A stretch of DNA of 37,927 bases from Streptomyces sparsogenes (GTDB lineage Bacteria; Actinomycetota; Actinomycetes; Streptomycetales; Streptomycetaceae), in NCBI RefSeq assembly GCF_001704635.1, contig NZ_MAXF01000196.1, positions 1 to 37,927 of the forward strand. The letters run 5' to 3'. Shown here piece after piece: positions 1 to 7,488 of this stretch (the first letter of the stretch is position 1; every line of letters starts with the position of its first letter). Made by a program: the position numbers and the translations under genes. A model generated the notes under the pieces. The model saw only the letters and a list, made by a program, of their open reading frames with translations, did not search any database and was not told where the DNA came from.

Positions 1-2
1 CT

Positions 3-293
3 CCGCGCTGCTTCGCCCAGGGCGCACTGGCCAACGTCCGCGAGCACGCCGGTGCCACGACGGCCACGCTCACCCTCACCCACCTCGGCGACCAGGTGGT
101 CCTGGATGTGGCGGACGACGGCAGCGGCTTCCACGCCCCGCCCGCGGGCGCCCCGGCGGCGAGGGCACGGGGGCACGGGCTGCCCGCGATGCACGCCCGG
201 GCACGGCAGCTCGGCGGCACCCTGACCATCGAGTCGGCGCCCGGCGAGGGCACCGTCCTGTCCGCCGCGATGCCTCTGGAACCTCAGCCATGA
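3..293 (+). CDS. Sensor histidine kinase, C-terminal part (5' truncated by window)
   Basis: Only the last 96 residues are present; the gene starts before the window. Read in frame 3, the fragment holds an ATPase domain of the NarL-type (HisKA_3/HATPase_c) kinases: an N-box-like stretch ALANVREHA near its start, a G1-like box DVADDGSGF, and a G2-like GHGLPAMHARARQLGG followed by the usual TIESAPGEGT strand. The protein would autophosphorylate on a histidine upstream of the window and pass the phosphate to the next gene product. Its TGA (291-293) overlaps the ATG of the response regulator as ATGA, so the two are translationally coupled. The signal sensed cannot be inferred because the input domain is missing. 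Confidence 0.85.
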   Translation, partial: PRCFAQGALANVREHAGATTATLTLTHLGDQVVLDVADDGSGFHAPPAGAPAARARGHGLPAMHARARQLGGTLTIESAPGEGTVLSAAMPLEPQP

Positions 294-919
294 CCGAAGC
301 CCGTGTGCGCATCCTGCTCTGCGACGACCACGCCGTGGTGCGTGCCGGACTGCTCGCCCTGCTCGGCAGCGAGCCCGACATCGAGGTGGTGGGAGAGGCC
401 GGCAGCGGCGAGGAGGCGGTGGCCATGGCCGCGAAGCTCCGGCCGGACGTGGTGCTGATGGATCTCCAGCTCGGCCCCGGCATCGACGGGGTGGAGGCCA
501 CCCGGCGGATCCGGGCCACCGGCGTCCATGTGCTGGTGCTCACCACCTACGACACGGACGCGGACATCACCCGCGCCATCGCCGCAGGCGCCACCGGATA
601 CCTGCTGAAGGCCGAACGCCCCGAGGAGCTCTTCGCGGCGATCCGCTCCGCCGCCCAGGGCCGCGCCACCCTCTCGCCGCCCGTCGCCAGCCGCGTCATG
701 AATCACCTGCGCGGTGCCGCCCGGCCCGCGCTGACCTCCCGCGAACTGGACATCCTCGGTCAGCTCGCCCAGGGCCTCGGCAACCGCGAGATCGCCCGCG
801 CGCTCTTCATCAGCCAGGCCACGGTGAAGACCCACCTGGGCCGGATCTACGACAAGCTCGGCGTCGACGGCAGAGCCGGCGCGGTGGCGGTGGCGAAGGA
901 GCAACGGCTGCTGCCCTGA
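290..919 (+). CDS. NarL/LuxR-family response regulator
   Basis: 209 residues. The N-terminal receiver domain shows the acidic pair in LLCDDHAVVRAG (about residues 9-20) and the phospho-acceptor Asp58 in VVLMDLQLG; the conserved Lys lies in YLLKAERPEEL. The C-terminal LuxR helix-turn-helix begins at LTSRELDILGQLAQGLGNRE and continues through the recognition helix ISQATVKTHLGRIYDKLGV. Phosphorylated by the partner kinase encoded just upstream, it would bind DNA as a dimer. The ATGA overlap with the kinase gene fixes the start at 290. The target genes are unknown; nothing in the flanks ties the pair to the cellulase genes that follow. Confidence 0.93.
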   Translation: MTEARVRILLCDDHAVVRAGLLALLGSEPDIEVVGEAGSGEEAVAMAAKLRPDVVLMDLQLGPGIDGVEATRRIRATGVHVLVLTTYDTDADITRAIAAGATGYLLKAERPEELFAAIRSAAQGRATLSPPVASRVMNHLRGAARPALTSRELDILGQLAQGLGNREIARALFISQATVKTHLGRIYDKLGVDGRAGAVAVAKEQRLLP

Positions 920-942
920 GCCGAGGGCACAGCGGCACGCCG

Positions 943-1956
943 TCAGGCGCTGAGTCGGGTGACCAGGCGGGTGGGCAGGATCAGCGGGGTGGGGTCCTGG
1001 CCGTTGATGAGCGCGACGAGCATGCGCGCCATCTCCCGTCCCAGAGCCGCTATGGGCTGATGGACGGTGGTGAGCGGCGGATCGGCGATCCGGGCGACGG
1101 CGAGGTCGTCGAAGCCGACCACGGCGACATCGTCGGGGACCGGTCGGCCCGCCCCGCGCAACGTGCGCAGCGCTCCCGCCCCCATGTTGTCGTTGGCGGC
1201 GAACACCCCGTCCAGGTCGGGGTGGTCGGCCAGCAGTGCGGCCATGGCGGCGGCTCCGCTGGGCTCCGTGAAGTCCCCCTCCCGCGGCGGGAACGGTTCG
1301 AGGCCGGCGGCCAGCATCGCGTCCCGGTAGCCGCGGTACCGGGCGCGCCCGGCCTCGGTGTCCAGACGCCCGCAGATCGCGGCCACGCGAGTCCGGCCGC
1401 GCGAGACCAGATACTCGGTCGCCTCGCGCGCTCCACCGACGTTGTCGACGTCCACGTACCACCGGGGAGTCGAACCGACCGGGCGTCCGCCGAACACGAC
1501 GGGCATCACCGCCTCCTCGGCCATACGGGTCAACGGATCGTCCACACGCAGCGCCATCAGCATGGCGCCGTCGGCGCCCTTGGAGCGAAGGAGTTCCCCG
1601 ACCCGCTTCCGGCCCCGGTCGGAGGCGGCCAGGCACAGCATCAGATGGAGGTCGGCCTCCTCCAGGGCGGCCGAGGCGCCCACGATCACCTGGGCGAAGA
1701 ACGGATCCGCGAAGATCGACGGATCCTCTCCCGAGACGACCAGGGCGGCCGCTCCTGTCTGGCGGGTGGCCAGAGCGCGGGCGGTCGGATTGGGTACGTA
1801 ACCGAGTTGCCGGGCGGCCCGCTCGACCGCCTCGCGTTTCGCACGGCTGACGTGCGGTGCGTTGTTGAGGGCGCGGGAGGCCACGGAGCGGGAGACACCG
1901 GCGAGCTCCGTCACCTCGTCGAGTGTCGGCTGCCGACGCGGCGCGTCTTTTGCCAT
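943..1956 (-). CDS. LacI-family repressor, CebR-like by operator context
   Basis: 337 residues. The N-terminal LacI helix-turn-helix is clear (PTLDEVTELAGVSRSVASRA, then the hinge-type LGYVPNPTARALA near residues 52-65), followed by a periplasmic-binding-protein-like sugar-sensing domain ending in the typical VGFDDLAVARIADPPLTTVHQP segment. The gene is divergent from a GH6 endoglucanase. The region between them carries 14-mers matching the known CebR operator TGGGAGCGCTCCCA, one of them 40-53 bases upstream of this gene's own start, which suggests autoregulation plus control of the cellulase. CebR senses cellobiose in Streptomyces. Its usual partner cebEFG-bglC operon is not here, so this may be a CebR paralogue. 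Start is ATG 1956 with a GGAAGG about ten bases upstream. Confidence 0.88.
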   Translation of the reverse strand: MAKDAPRRQPTLDEVTELAGVSRSVASRALNNAPHVSRAKREAVERAARQLGYVPNPTARALATRQTGAAALVVSGEDPSIFADPFFAQVIVGASAALEEADLHLMLCLAASDRGRKRVGELLRSKGADGAMLMALRVDDPLTRMAEEAVMPVVFGGRPVGSTPRWYVDVDNVGGAREATEYLVSRGRTRVAAICGRLDTEAGRARYRGYRDAMLAAGLEPFPPREGDFTEPSGAAAMAALLADHPDLDGVFAANDNMGAGALRTLRGAGRPVPDDVAVVGFDDLAVARIADPPLTTVHQPIAALGREMARMLVALINGQDPTPLILPTRLVTRLSA

Positions 1957-1995
1957 GAGCCATGAGCCTTCCCGCTCGTCAGGGACCCGGAGAAC

Positions 1996-2009
1996 TGGGA
2001 GCGCTTCCA
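1996..2009. promoter_or_regulatory. CebR-like operator, one mismatch, in lacI upstream region
   Basis: TGGGAGCGCTTCCA, a near-palindrome differing at one position from the CebR consensus TGGGAGCGCTCCCA. It lies 40 bases upstream of the lacI ATG, a position suited to autoregulation. Confidence 0.65.
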
Positions 2010-2070
2010 GTTTCCCCCGGACTCTAGGGCGTTGTCCTCGCCATGTGAAGAACGGGTTGTACGTGGGCTC

Positions 2071-2099
2071 TTGACAGTTCTACCAGCCCGCAACACGAT
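2071..2099 (+). promoter_or_regulatory. Candidate promoter of the GH6 endoglucanase gene
   Basis: TTGACA at 2071-2076 matches the -35 consensus. A 17-base spacer leads to CACGAT at 2094-2099, a weak -10 that keeps the important second A and last T. Transcription would start near 2106, which puts the two CebR-like boxes at 2132-2160 just downstream of the start, where a repressor would block elongation or initiation. The -10 call is uncertain. Confidence 0.4.
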
Positions 2100-2131
2100 A
2101 CCGACCACACCCCAAAGGTTCTCGGTGCTGT

Positions 2132-2160
2132 TGGAACCGCTCCCAATGGGAGCGCTCCCA
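2132..2160. promoter_or_regulatory. Tandem CebR-like operators, one a perfect palindrome
   Basis: TGGGAGCGCTCCCA at 2147-2160 is a perfect 14-bp palindrome identical to the published CebR box of Streptomyces. Directly before it, TGGAACCGCTCCCA at 2132-2145 is a degenerate copy, centre-to-centre spacing 15 bp. The pair sits 143-171 bases upstream of the endoglucanase ATG and implies cellobiose-responsive repression of that gene. Confidence 0.8.
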
Positions 2161-2302
2161 ATGCTCGCCGCCGACCTTCGGACGTGTCGTCCCCTGCCGG
2201 AGGGCCGCCGGCAGGGGACGTCGTACCACCGCACTTCCTCAGCGCGTCGCACGCTCGGGAAGAGAGCGCGACGCATCCCTGTCAGGAAACCGAGGTACAG
2301 TC

Positions 2303-3268
2303 ATGCGCCGCAGACTCCACGCCCTGTTGGCAGCCCTCTTCGCTCTGCCGCTGGCGCTCGCGATCGCCCCGTCCGCCCACGCGGCCGATCCGACCACCAT
2401 GACCAACGGGTTCTACGTGGACCCCGACTCCAGCGCGAAGAGGTGGGTCGCCGCCAACCCGGGCGACGGCCGGGCGCCCGCGATCAACGCCTCCCTCGCC
2501 AACACCCCGATGGCCCGCTGGTTCGGCTCCTGGAGCGGCACCATCGGCACCGCCACCGGTGCGTACGCCGGCGCCGCGGACTCCAAGGACAAACTGCCCA
2601 TCCTCGTCGCCTACAACATCTACAACCGCGACTACTGCGGCGGGCACTCCGCGGGCGGAGCCGCCTCGCCGTCCGCCTACGCCACCTGGATCGCCCAGTT
2701 CGCCGGCGGGATAGCCAACCGCCCGGCCGTCGTCATCCTCGAACCGGACTCCCTGGGGGACTACGGTTGCATGACCCAGGCCCAGATCGACGAGCGCGAG
2801 GCCATGCTCACCGGCGCCCTCGACCAGTTCAACCGCCAGGCCCCCAACACCTGGGTCTACCTCGACGCCGGCAACCCGGGCTGGGCGAACGCGGCGACCA
2901 TGGCCAAGCGCCTCCACGAAGCCGGCCTCCGACAGGCCCACGGCTTCTCGCTCAACGTGTCCAACTACTTCACCACCGCCGAGAACACCGCCTACGGCAA
3001 CGCCGTCAACAGTGAACTGGCCGCCCGCTACGGCTACACCAAACCGTTCGTCGTGGACACCAGCCGCAACGGCAACGGCTCCAACGGCCAGTGGTGCAAC
3101 CCCGCGGGCCGCCGCATCGGCACCCCCACCCGGCTGGGCGGAGGCGCCGAGATGCTCTTGTGGATCAAGGCCCCGGGCGAGTCCGACGGCAACTGTGGCG
3201 TCGGAGCCGGCTCCTCGGCCGGGCAGTTCCTCCCCGAGGTCGCCTACAAGATGATCTACGGCTACTGA
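2303..3268 (+). CDS. Secreted GH6 endo-1,4-beta-glucanase
   Basis: 321 residues with a Sec signal peptide (MRRRLHALLAALFALPLALA, cleavage likely after AHA at residue 28). The mature part is a lone GH6 catalytic domain with no cellulose-binding module. The four key aspartates are Asp110 (NIYNRDYCGG), Asp149 (ILEPDSLG, general acid), Asp188 (VYLDAGN) and Asp295 (KAPGESDG); their spacing closely follows D79, D117, D156 and D265 of Thermobifida fusca Cel6A. Cys pairs near residues 112/156 and 265/298 could form the usual disulfides. It would cut internal cellulose bonds by inversion outside the cell. Start is ATG 2303 with GAGG seven bases upstream. The CebR-like boxes upstream point to control by the divergent LacI protein. 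Confidence 0.93.
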   Translation: MRRRLHALLAALFALPLALAIAPSAHAADPTTMTNGFYVDPDSSAKRWVAANPGDGRAPAINASLANTPMARWFGSWSGTIGTATGAYAGAADSKDKLPILVAYNIYNRDYCGGHSAGGAASPSAYATWIAQFAGGIANRPAVVILEPDSLGDYGCMTQAQIDEREAMLTGALDQFNRQAPNTWVYLDAGNPGWANAATMAKRLHEAGLRQAHGFSLNVSNYFTTAENTAYGNAVNSELAARYGYTKPFVVDTSRNGNGSNGQWCNPAGRRIGTPTRLGGGAEMLLWIKAPGESDGNCGVGAGSSAGQFLPEVAYKMIYGY

Positions 3269-3277
3269 TCCAGGACA

Positions 3278-3320
3278 CCCGTGGCCCCGTTCGCACCTCG
3301 CACCGCGACCGGGCCACGGG
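3278..3320. terminator. Hairpin between convergent GH6 and methyltransferase genes
   Basis: CCCGTGGCCC (3278-3287) pairs perfectly with GGGCCACGGG (3311-3320) across a 23-base loop. It lies 10 bases after the GH6 stop and 10 bases before the end of the convergent methyltransferase gene, so it could end transcription from both sides. There is no clear U-tract, as is common in Streptomyces. Confidence 0.6.
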
Positions 3321-3329
3321 ATCAGCCGA

Positions 3330-4151
3330 TCAAGGGGTGTCGGCGCGGACGGCGGTGGTCGCCAGAGTGGTGTAGCGCATCGTGAAGCGGCCACCCAGAG
3401 CGTCGATGGCACGGCCGACCGCGCCCAGAATCTCGGCCAGTTGCTCGGGGCGGAGTCGGGTGAGGCCACCGGTCGTGGGGAGAAGATCCAGCCATTGGTC
3501 GCGCGTGTAGGACCGCTCCCAGTCGAATCGCCACTGCTCCGGGTCGCCGAAACGCCCGTTTTCGCGGATCTTGTCGGCGATCTGCGCGTACCCTGCCTGG
3601 TACATCTCCAGCGGACGCCGCGCCGGCTGATTGCCGAGCGGCGAGTCGGGCGCCACCCGACGGTAGGCGGCCGCGAACGGCTCGGCCACCTCGGCGGGCG
3701 GCTCGAATACATGCCCGAAGATCGCCAGACGCCCGTTCGGCCGCAGCACCTGGGCCGCCTTCGCGGCGCCGGCGACCGGGTCCACCCAGTGCCATGACTG
3801 GGCGGCGATCAATGCGTCGAACACCCGGCCGGCCGGCTCCCATGCCTCGAAGGTCGCCACCTCGACCTGGAGGCCACGGGCCCGCGCGAAGTCGGCCATC
3901 CGCGCGTCCGGCTCAACACCGAGCACGGTGCAACCGGCGGCCTGGAACTGCCGGGCCGCGATGCCCGTGCCGCAGCCGACGTCGAGGACGTCGAGCCCCG
4001 GGCCGCCGGCGACGATACGCGCCACCAAGTCCCCGGGGTAGGCCGGTCGGGCCTGGTCGTAGCGTTGCGCGTCCATGCCGAAGGACTCGGCCATCTGTCG
4101 AGCCTGATGCAGTCGCGCCGGTTCTGGTTGCTCTCGCCGTAGAGTGGGCAT
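3330..4151 (-). CDS. Class I SAM-dependent methyltransferase
   Basis: 273 residues. A Rossmann-type methyltransferase fold is shown by motif I DVLDVGCGTG (residues 54-63), the acidic loop VLGVEPDARM after strand 2, and the motif 4-like FDALIAAQSWHWVDP. This pattern fits the UbiE/Methyltransf_11 group; the SWHWVDP stretch is common in trans-aconitate methyltransferase-like proteins of actinobacteria. The substrate is unknown. The first ATG (4151) has no strong ribosome site; Met20 or Met26, just before the conserved FGMDAQRYDQARPAYP region, are alternative starts. A GTGGGCA inverted repeat lies 12 bases upstream. The gene follows a short remnant of a membrane transporter on the same strand. 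Confidence 0.85.
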   Translation of the reverse strand: MPTLRREQPEPARLHQARQMAESFGMDAQRYDQARPAYPGDLVARIVAGGPGLDVLDVGCGTGIAARQFQAAGCTVLGVEPDARMADFARARGLQVEVATFEAWEPAGRVFDALIAAQSWHWVDPVAGAAKAAQVLRPNGRLAIFGHVFEPPAEVAEPFAAAYRRVAPDSPLGNQPARRPLEMYQAGYAQIADKIRENGRFGDPEQWRFDWERSYTRDQWLDLLPTTGGLTRLRPEQLAEILGAVGRAIDALGGRFTMRYTTLATTAVRADTP

Positions 4152-4162
4152 GCGTTCACTCT

Positions 4163-4180
4163 AGTGGGCAAGTGCCCACT
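4163..4180. promoter_or_regulatory. Inverted repeat upstream of methyltransferase, candidate operator
   Basis: AGTGGGCA (4163-4170), two bases, TGCCCACT (4173-4180): perfect 8-bp arms. It sits 12-29 bases upstream of the methyltransferase ATG, where a TetR- or MarR-type repressor could act. No matching regulator gene is next to it. Confidence 0.45.
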
Positions 4181-4200
4181 TGCCAAGAAATGATGTTCTG

Positions 4201-4290
4201 TCAAACGGCCGCGGGCAGGGCGGTCAGCGCTCCGGCTGCCGGCAGGATGACGAGTGCGGCGGTGAGCAGCCACAGCTGGGTAAAGGCGCG
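4201..4290 (-). pseudogene. C-terminal remnant of an MFS-type transporter
   Basis: On the minus strand a 29-residue frame (RAFTQLWLLTAALVILPAAG, then ALTALPAAV and TGA) reads like the last transmembrane helix and tail of a major facilitator superfamily exporter. An in-frame TGA lies directly before the Arg codon, and no further transporter sequence is visible upstream, where the amidohydrolase gene begins to end. It is best seen as the leftover of a deleted transporter gene that once preceded the methyltransferase. The call rests on hydrophobic pattern only. Confidence 0.4.
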
Positions 4291-4317
4291 TCAAACCAAG
4301 CCCCCCCTGCCTGACTC

Positions 4318-5586
4318 TCACCTGGCGACGACAGGTGCGGGCGTGCGGTGCACGGCGCCGTCCCGCATGACGAAGTCGATGCCCCCGATGGCCGTGATGT
4401 CCTCGAAGGGGTCGGCAGGCAGTGCGACCAGGTCGGCGGTCGCCCCGGGCCGGAGGCGCCCGAGGTCGGGCCGGCCGAGCAGGTCGGCGGCGACGCTCGT
4501 GGCGGCGCGCAGGGCCCGTACGGGGGCGATACCGGACGTGACCATCGCCGGAAACTCACGCCAGTTGTCGGCGTGCGGAAACATGCCGGCGTCGGTGCCG
4601 AACGCGATGCGCACGTTGCTCGCGGCCACGTTGTGCGCGGAGTGACGGAGCTGGTCGGCGTAGCGGGTGAACTTCACCCGTTCCGCCGGATCCTTGCCCT
4701 CCCAGTAGCTGTCGTCGTCGAGGTGGTCGAGCGCGTCGAGGACCATGAACTGGGTCGGCACGAGGAACACACCCCGTTCCTCCATCCGGGCCAGGGTCGA
4801 CGCCGAAGCGAGGTTGCCGTGCTCGACCGAGCGGACACCGGCAGTGACGGCGCGCGAGACGCCCTCGTCGCCGTAGGCATGCGGGGTGCAGGGGATGCCC
4901 AGGCCGCGGGCCGTGGCGACCAGCGCGTTCATCTCCTCCTGCGTGTAGGTGGTCTGGGTGGGATCGTCGGCCGGGGTGGCGAAGCCGCCGGTGGCGCCGA
5001 ACTTGATCCAGTCGGCGCCGGCCCTGATGTTCTCGCGCACCCTGCGCGTGATCTCGTCCGCACCGTCCGCCAGCGCGCCGATCTCACGGTCGAAGTGGGA
5101 CGCGAGCAAGGTCGAGGCGTCGCCGTGCGCGCCCCGCGCGGAGATCAGGTACGGCGCGACGACCATCCGTGGCCCCACGACGTGCCCACGGGCGATGGCG
5201 TCGCGCAGGGACAGCGTGACCGGCTCGGCGGCGAAGGTGGCCAGGTCGCGGACCGTGGTGAAGCCACGGTCGAGCAGGTCGCGCAACACCGGCAAGGCGC
5301 GCAGCGCGATCGCCGCGGACCCGTCGGACACGAAGGCCCGCAGGAGCCGGCCCGGGTCGACGGTGGTGTGGATGTGGCAGTCGATCAGTCCCGGCAGCAG
5401 CATGCGACCGCCGAGTTCGACCACCTCGGCGTCGGCGCGGTCGACACTCGGTCCGACCTCGGCGATCCGACCGTCGCGCACCGCCACCTCGGTGTGCCCG
5501 GAGGGCCGGTCCGCCAGTCCGTCCCAGCTTCGTCCGGCGATCAGCACCACCGCGCCCTGTTCCGTGTCACAGGCACCTGTTGTCAC
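4318..5586 (-). CDS. Metal-dependent amidohydrolase (imidazolonepropionase/prolidase-like)
   Basis: 422 residues from GTG 5586, chosen because GGAGGG (5594-5599) sits seven bases before it; an ATG nine codons upstream lacks such a site. The fold is the amidohydrolase TIM barrel with its flanking beta-sandwich. Metal ligands by position: His71 and His73 (GLIDCHIHTT), Lys195 (ADWIKFGATGG, possibly carboxylated), His236 (CTPHAYG), His256 (SVEHGN) and Asp332 (AFGTDAGMF). The pattern fits the Sgx/Xaa-Pro or Xaa-Arg dipeptidase-type clade of binuclear hydrolases acting on N-acyl or cyclic amide bonds; the exact substrate cannot be told. There is no signal peptide, so it is cytoplasmic. It is transcribed away from the TRIC-type gene. 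Confidence 0.88.
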   Translation of the reverse strand: MTTGACDTEQGAVVLIAGRSWDGLADRPSGHTEVAVRDGRIAEVGPSVDRADAEVVELGGRMLLPGLIDCHIHTTVDPGRLLRAFVSDGSAAIALRALPVLRDLLDRGFTTVRDLATFAAEPVTLSLRDAIARGHVVGPRMVVAPYLISARGAHGDASTLLASHFDREIGALADGADEITRRVRENIRAGADWIKFGATGGFATPADDPTQTTYTQEEMNALVATARGLGIPCTPHAYGDEGVSRAVTAGVRSVEHGNLASASTLARMEERGVFLVPTQFMVLDALDHLDDDSYWEGKDPAERVKFTRYADQLRHSAHNVAASNVRIAFGTDAGMFPHADNWREFPAMVTSGIAPVRALRAATSVAADLLGRPDLGRLRPGATADLVALPADPFEDITAIGGIDFVMRDGAVHRTPAPVVAR

Positions 5587-5786
5587 CGCGTTGCCCTCCG
5601 CCTGCGCCCCCACCGGATGTCACTCGCTCACCCTTGGTCCCGCCGGGGTCCAGGGTGCCAGCGGGGTGACAGGTCGCGCATCGCGTGTCGGCCGTTCGGG
5701 TCAACGCGGTGCGCGCGCCGTGACCTGGTGAGACAGTGCCGGGGGCTTCAGGACCAGCGGTTGCCGGGATGTGTGAGGGGTCGCCG

Positions 5787-6458
5787 ATGCATGGCTACGG
5801 ACTGTTGCACCTGGTGCTCGACCTGCTGGGCACCTTCGCGTTCGCGTTGAACGGCGCGCTCACGGCGACACGGGTGGCACGTCTGGACATCGTCGGCGTG
5901 CTCGCGCTCGCCATGGTGACCGCCCTGGGCGGCGGCGTGCTCCGCGACGTGCTCGCCGGCGCGCTGCCCCCGGCGACGTTCAGCGACTGGCGGTACCTGG
6001 CGGTCGCGGTGGCCGGCGGCATGGTCACGTTCCTGATCTGGCGGCACCTGGAGCGCTACACGACACTGATCACGGTGTTCGACGCGGCCGGCCTCAGTCT
6101 GTTCGCGGTCACCGGCGCCACCACAGCGCTGGAGTACCACATCGGCGCGCCCCAGGCGGTGCTGCTCGGCGTGGTGACCGGCGTCGGCGGCGGCACACTG
6201 CGCGATGTGCTCGTGTCGCGCCTGCCGACGGTGCTGTACGCGGACCTGTACGCGATCCCCGCGCTGCTGGGGGCGGGGATCACAGTCGCGTGCGCACGCA
6301 CCGGCGTCTACGGTGTGCCCGCCGCGCTGGGGGCGGCCGTCGCCTGCTTCACGCTGCGGATGATCGGCGCCCACTACGGGCTCAACGCGCCGGGGCCGCG
6401 CCGCTCCGGGCGCGGCCCCGCCGGGTCCGGCGACAGCTCGCGCGACTCCGCGTCCTGA
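5787..6458 (+). CDS. TRIC/UPF0126-family membrane protein
   Basis: 223 residues from ATG 5787, chosen because GAGGGG (5775-5780) precedes it by six bases; in-frame starts at 5736 and 5769 would add only a non-conserved leader. The protein has about seven hydrophobic helices and the family's internal duplication: TALGGGVLRDVL in the first half and TGVGGGTLRDVL in the second, each with the Gly-rich kinked helix that lines the pore in prokaryotic trimeric intracellular cation channel homologues. It probably forms a potassium- or amino-acid-permeable channel in the cell membrane; physiological substrates differ between studies of this family. The C-terminal tail (APGPRRSGRGPAGSGDSS) is polar and unconserved, and a hairpin lies in its coding sequence. 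Confidence 0.88.
   Translation: MHGYGLLHLVLDLLGTFAFALNGALTATRVARLDIVGVLALAMVTALGGGVLRDVLAGALPPATFSDWRYLAVAVAGGMVTFLIWRHLERYTTLITVFDAAGLSLFAVTGATTALEYHIGAPQAVLLGVVTGVGGGTLRDVLVSRLPTVLYADLYAIPALLGAGITVACARTGVYGVPAALGAAVACFTLRMIGAHYGLNAPGPRRSGRGPAGSGDSSRDSAS
6391..6420. terminator. Strong hairpin in the 3' end of the TRIC-type gene
   Basis: CGGGGCCGCGCC (6391-6402) pairs with GGCGCGGCCCCG (6409-6420) across six bases, a 12-bp perfect stem. It lies within the last codons of the gene, just before the convergent sirtuin gene, and could act as a terminator despite overlapping the coding end. Confidence 0.4.
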
Positions 6459-6525
6459 CCCCATGACCCCGGAGTCCGCCCAGCCGCCTGCGCCTCGGCG
6501 AGGGCAAGGCCGCCATGCGTCACTC

Positions 6526-7413
6526 CTATGTGGCACCGGGGATGCCCAGCCGGTCGGCCACGGCGGTGAGGGCCGTTCCCAGCGGGAGGGCGACCCGGGT
6601 GACGGCGTGCGGGTCGCCCCGGGTCGGGTCCAGATTGACGATCAGCACCGGCTTCCCGGCCCGAGCAGCCTGGCGGACGAACCGGAGTCCGGACATCACG
6701 GTCAGCGAGGAGCCGAGGACCAACAGTGAGGTCGCCTCGCGGACCAGCTCGCGGCAGTGCTCGACCCGCCGCGGCGGAACGGCTTCGCCGAAGAACACCA
6801 CGTCCGGTTTGAGGATGCCGCCGCAGACCGTACAGGGCACCACGTGGAAATCCCCGACCTGCTCGTCGGTGAGGTCGGCGTCACCGTCCGGGTTGATTCC
6901 GGCGGCCACCGGCTCGAAGCCCGCATTGGCCTCCTCCAGCCGCCGGGCGAGTTCGCGGCGCGGGCTGAAGGCGCCGCAGGAAAGGCAGACGACCCGGTCC
7001 AGGCTTCCGTGGAGTTCCACGACCCCCTCGCTGCCGGCGGCCTGGTGCAGGCCGTCGACGTTCTGGGTGATCACACCCGAGAGCAGGCCGTGCCGCCCGA
7101 ACGCGGCCACGGCCCGGTGCCCGGCGTTGGGGCGGGCGCGGCCGAAGGTCCGCCAGCCGAGGTGGCTGCGAGCCCAGTACCGGCGCCGGGCCTGTGCGTC
7201 GGCCGTGAAGTCCTGGTAGGTCATCGGGGTGTGCCGGCTCAGGCTCCCGCCCGCGCCCCGGTAGTCGGGGATGCCCGACTCCGTGGAGATGCCCGCCCCG
7301 CTGAGCACCAGCACACCGCCGGTGCTCAGCGCATCGACGACCGGTCCCGGATCCGTGCTGCCCGGCGGAAGGTCCTCGGCGGGGGTCCAGCTCAACGTGG
7401 GGCGCATACGCAT
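6526..7413 (-). CDS. Sir2-family NAD-dependent protein deacylase
   Basis: 295 residues from ATG 7413 (GGCGG directly upstream; ATG 7407 is a second choice). Sirtuin motifs are complete: the NAD-binding SGAGISTESGIPDYRG (about 38-53), TQNVDGLHQAAG (116-127), catalytic His135 in ELHGS, four zinc cysteines Cys143/Cys146 and Cys194/Cys197, KPDVVFFGE, and the late GSSL segment. The enzyme transfers acyl groups from lysines to NAD, releasing nicotinamide. With about 45 residues between the zinc pairs, it has a longer small domain than most bacterial sirtuins. It stands alone between the TRIC-type gene (convergent) and an unknown gene on the same strand, so its protein targets cannot be inferred. 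Confidence 0.93.
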   Translation of the reverse strand: MRMRPTLSWTPAEDLPPGSTDPGPVVDALSTGGVLVLSGAGISTESGIPDYRGAGGSLSRHTPMTYQDFTADAQARRRYWARSHLGWRTFGRARPNAGHRAVAAFGRHGLLSGVITQNVDGLHQAAGSEGVVELHGSLDRVVCLSCGAFSPRRELARRLEEANAGFEPVAAGINPDGDADLTDEQVGDFHVVPCTVCGGILKPDVVFFGEAVPPRRVEHCRELVREATSLLVLGSSLTVMSGLRFVRQAARAGKPVLIVNLDPTRGDPHAVTRVALPLGTALTAVADRLGIPGAT

Positions 7414-7488
7414 GCCGCCAGAGTACGGAACCTGCCGCCACCACCCGCGTCCGCCGTCGACGCCGCAGCACCGGCCCATGTCACGGCA

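Larger units (their letters stand above)
1957..2302. other. 346-base divergent regulatory region between lacI and GH6 gene
   Basis: The gap contains the three CebR-like boxes and the candidate promoter listed separately. It also holds the imperfect dyad GTCGTCCCCTGCC...GGCAGGGGACGTCG (about 2186-2224), which could form a hairpin in the endoglucanase 5' leader. No supported coding frame was seen. Confidence 0.6.

Noticed and set aside
284..1963. 559-residue minus-strand reading frame
   Set aside because: It covers the response regulator and the lacI gene in other frames, with Arg/Gly/Pro-rich composition and no domain; a shadow of high-GC coding.
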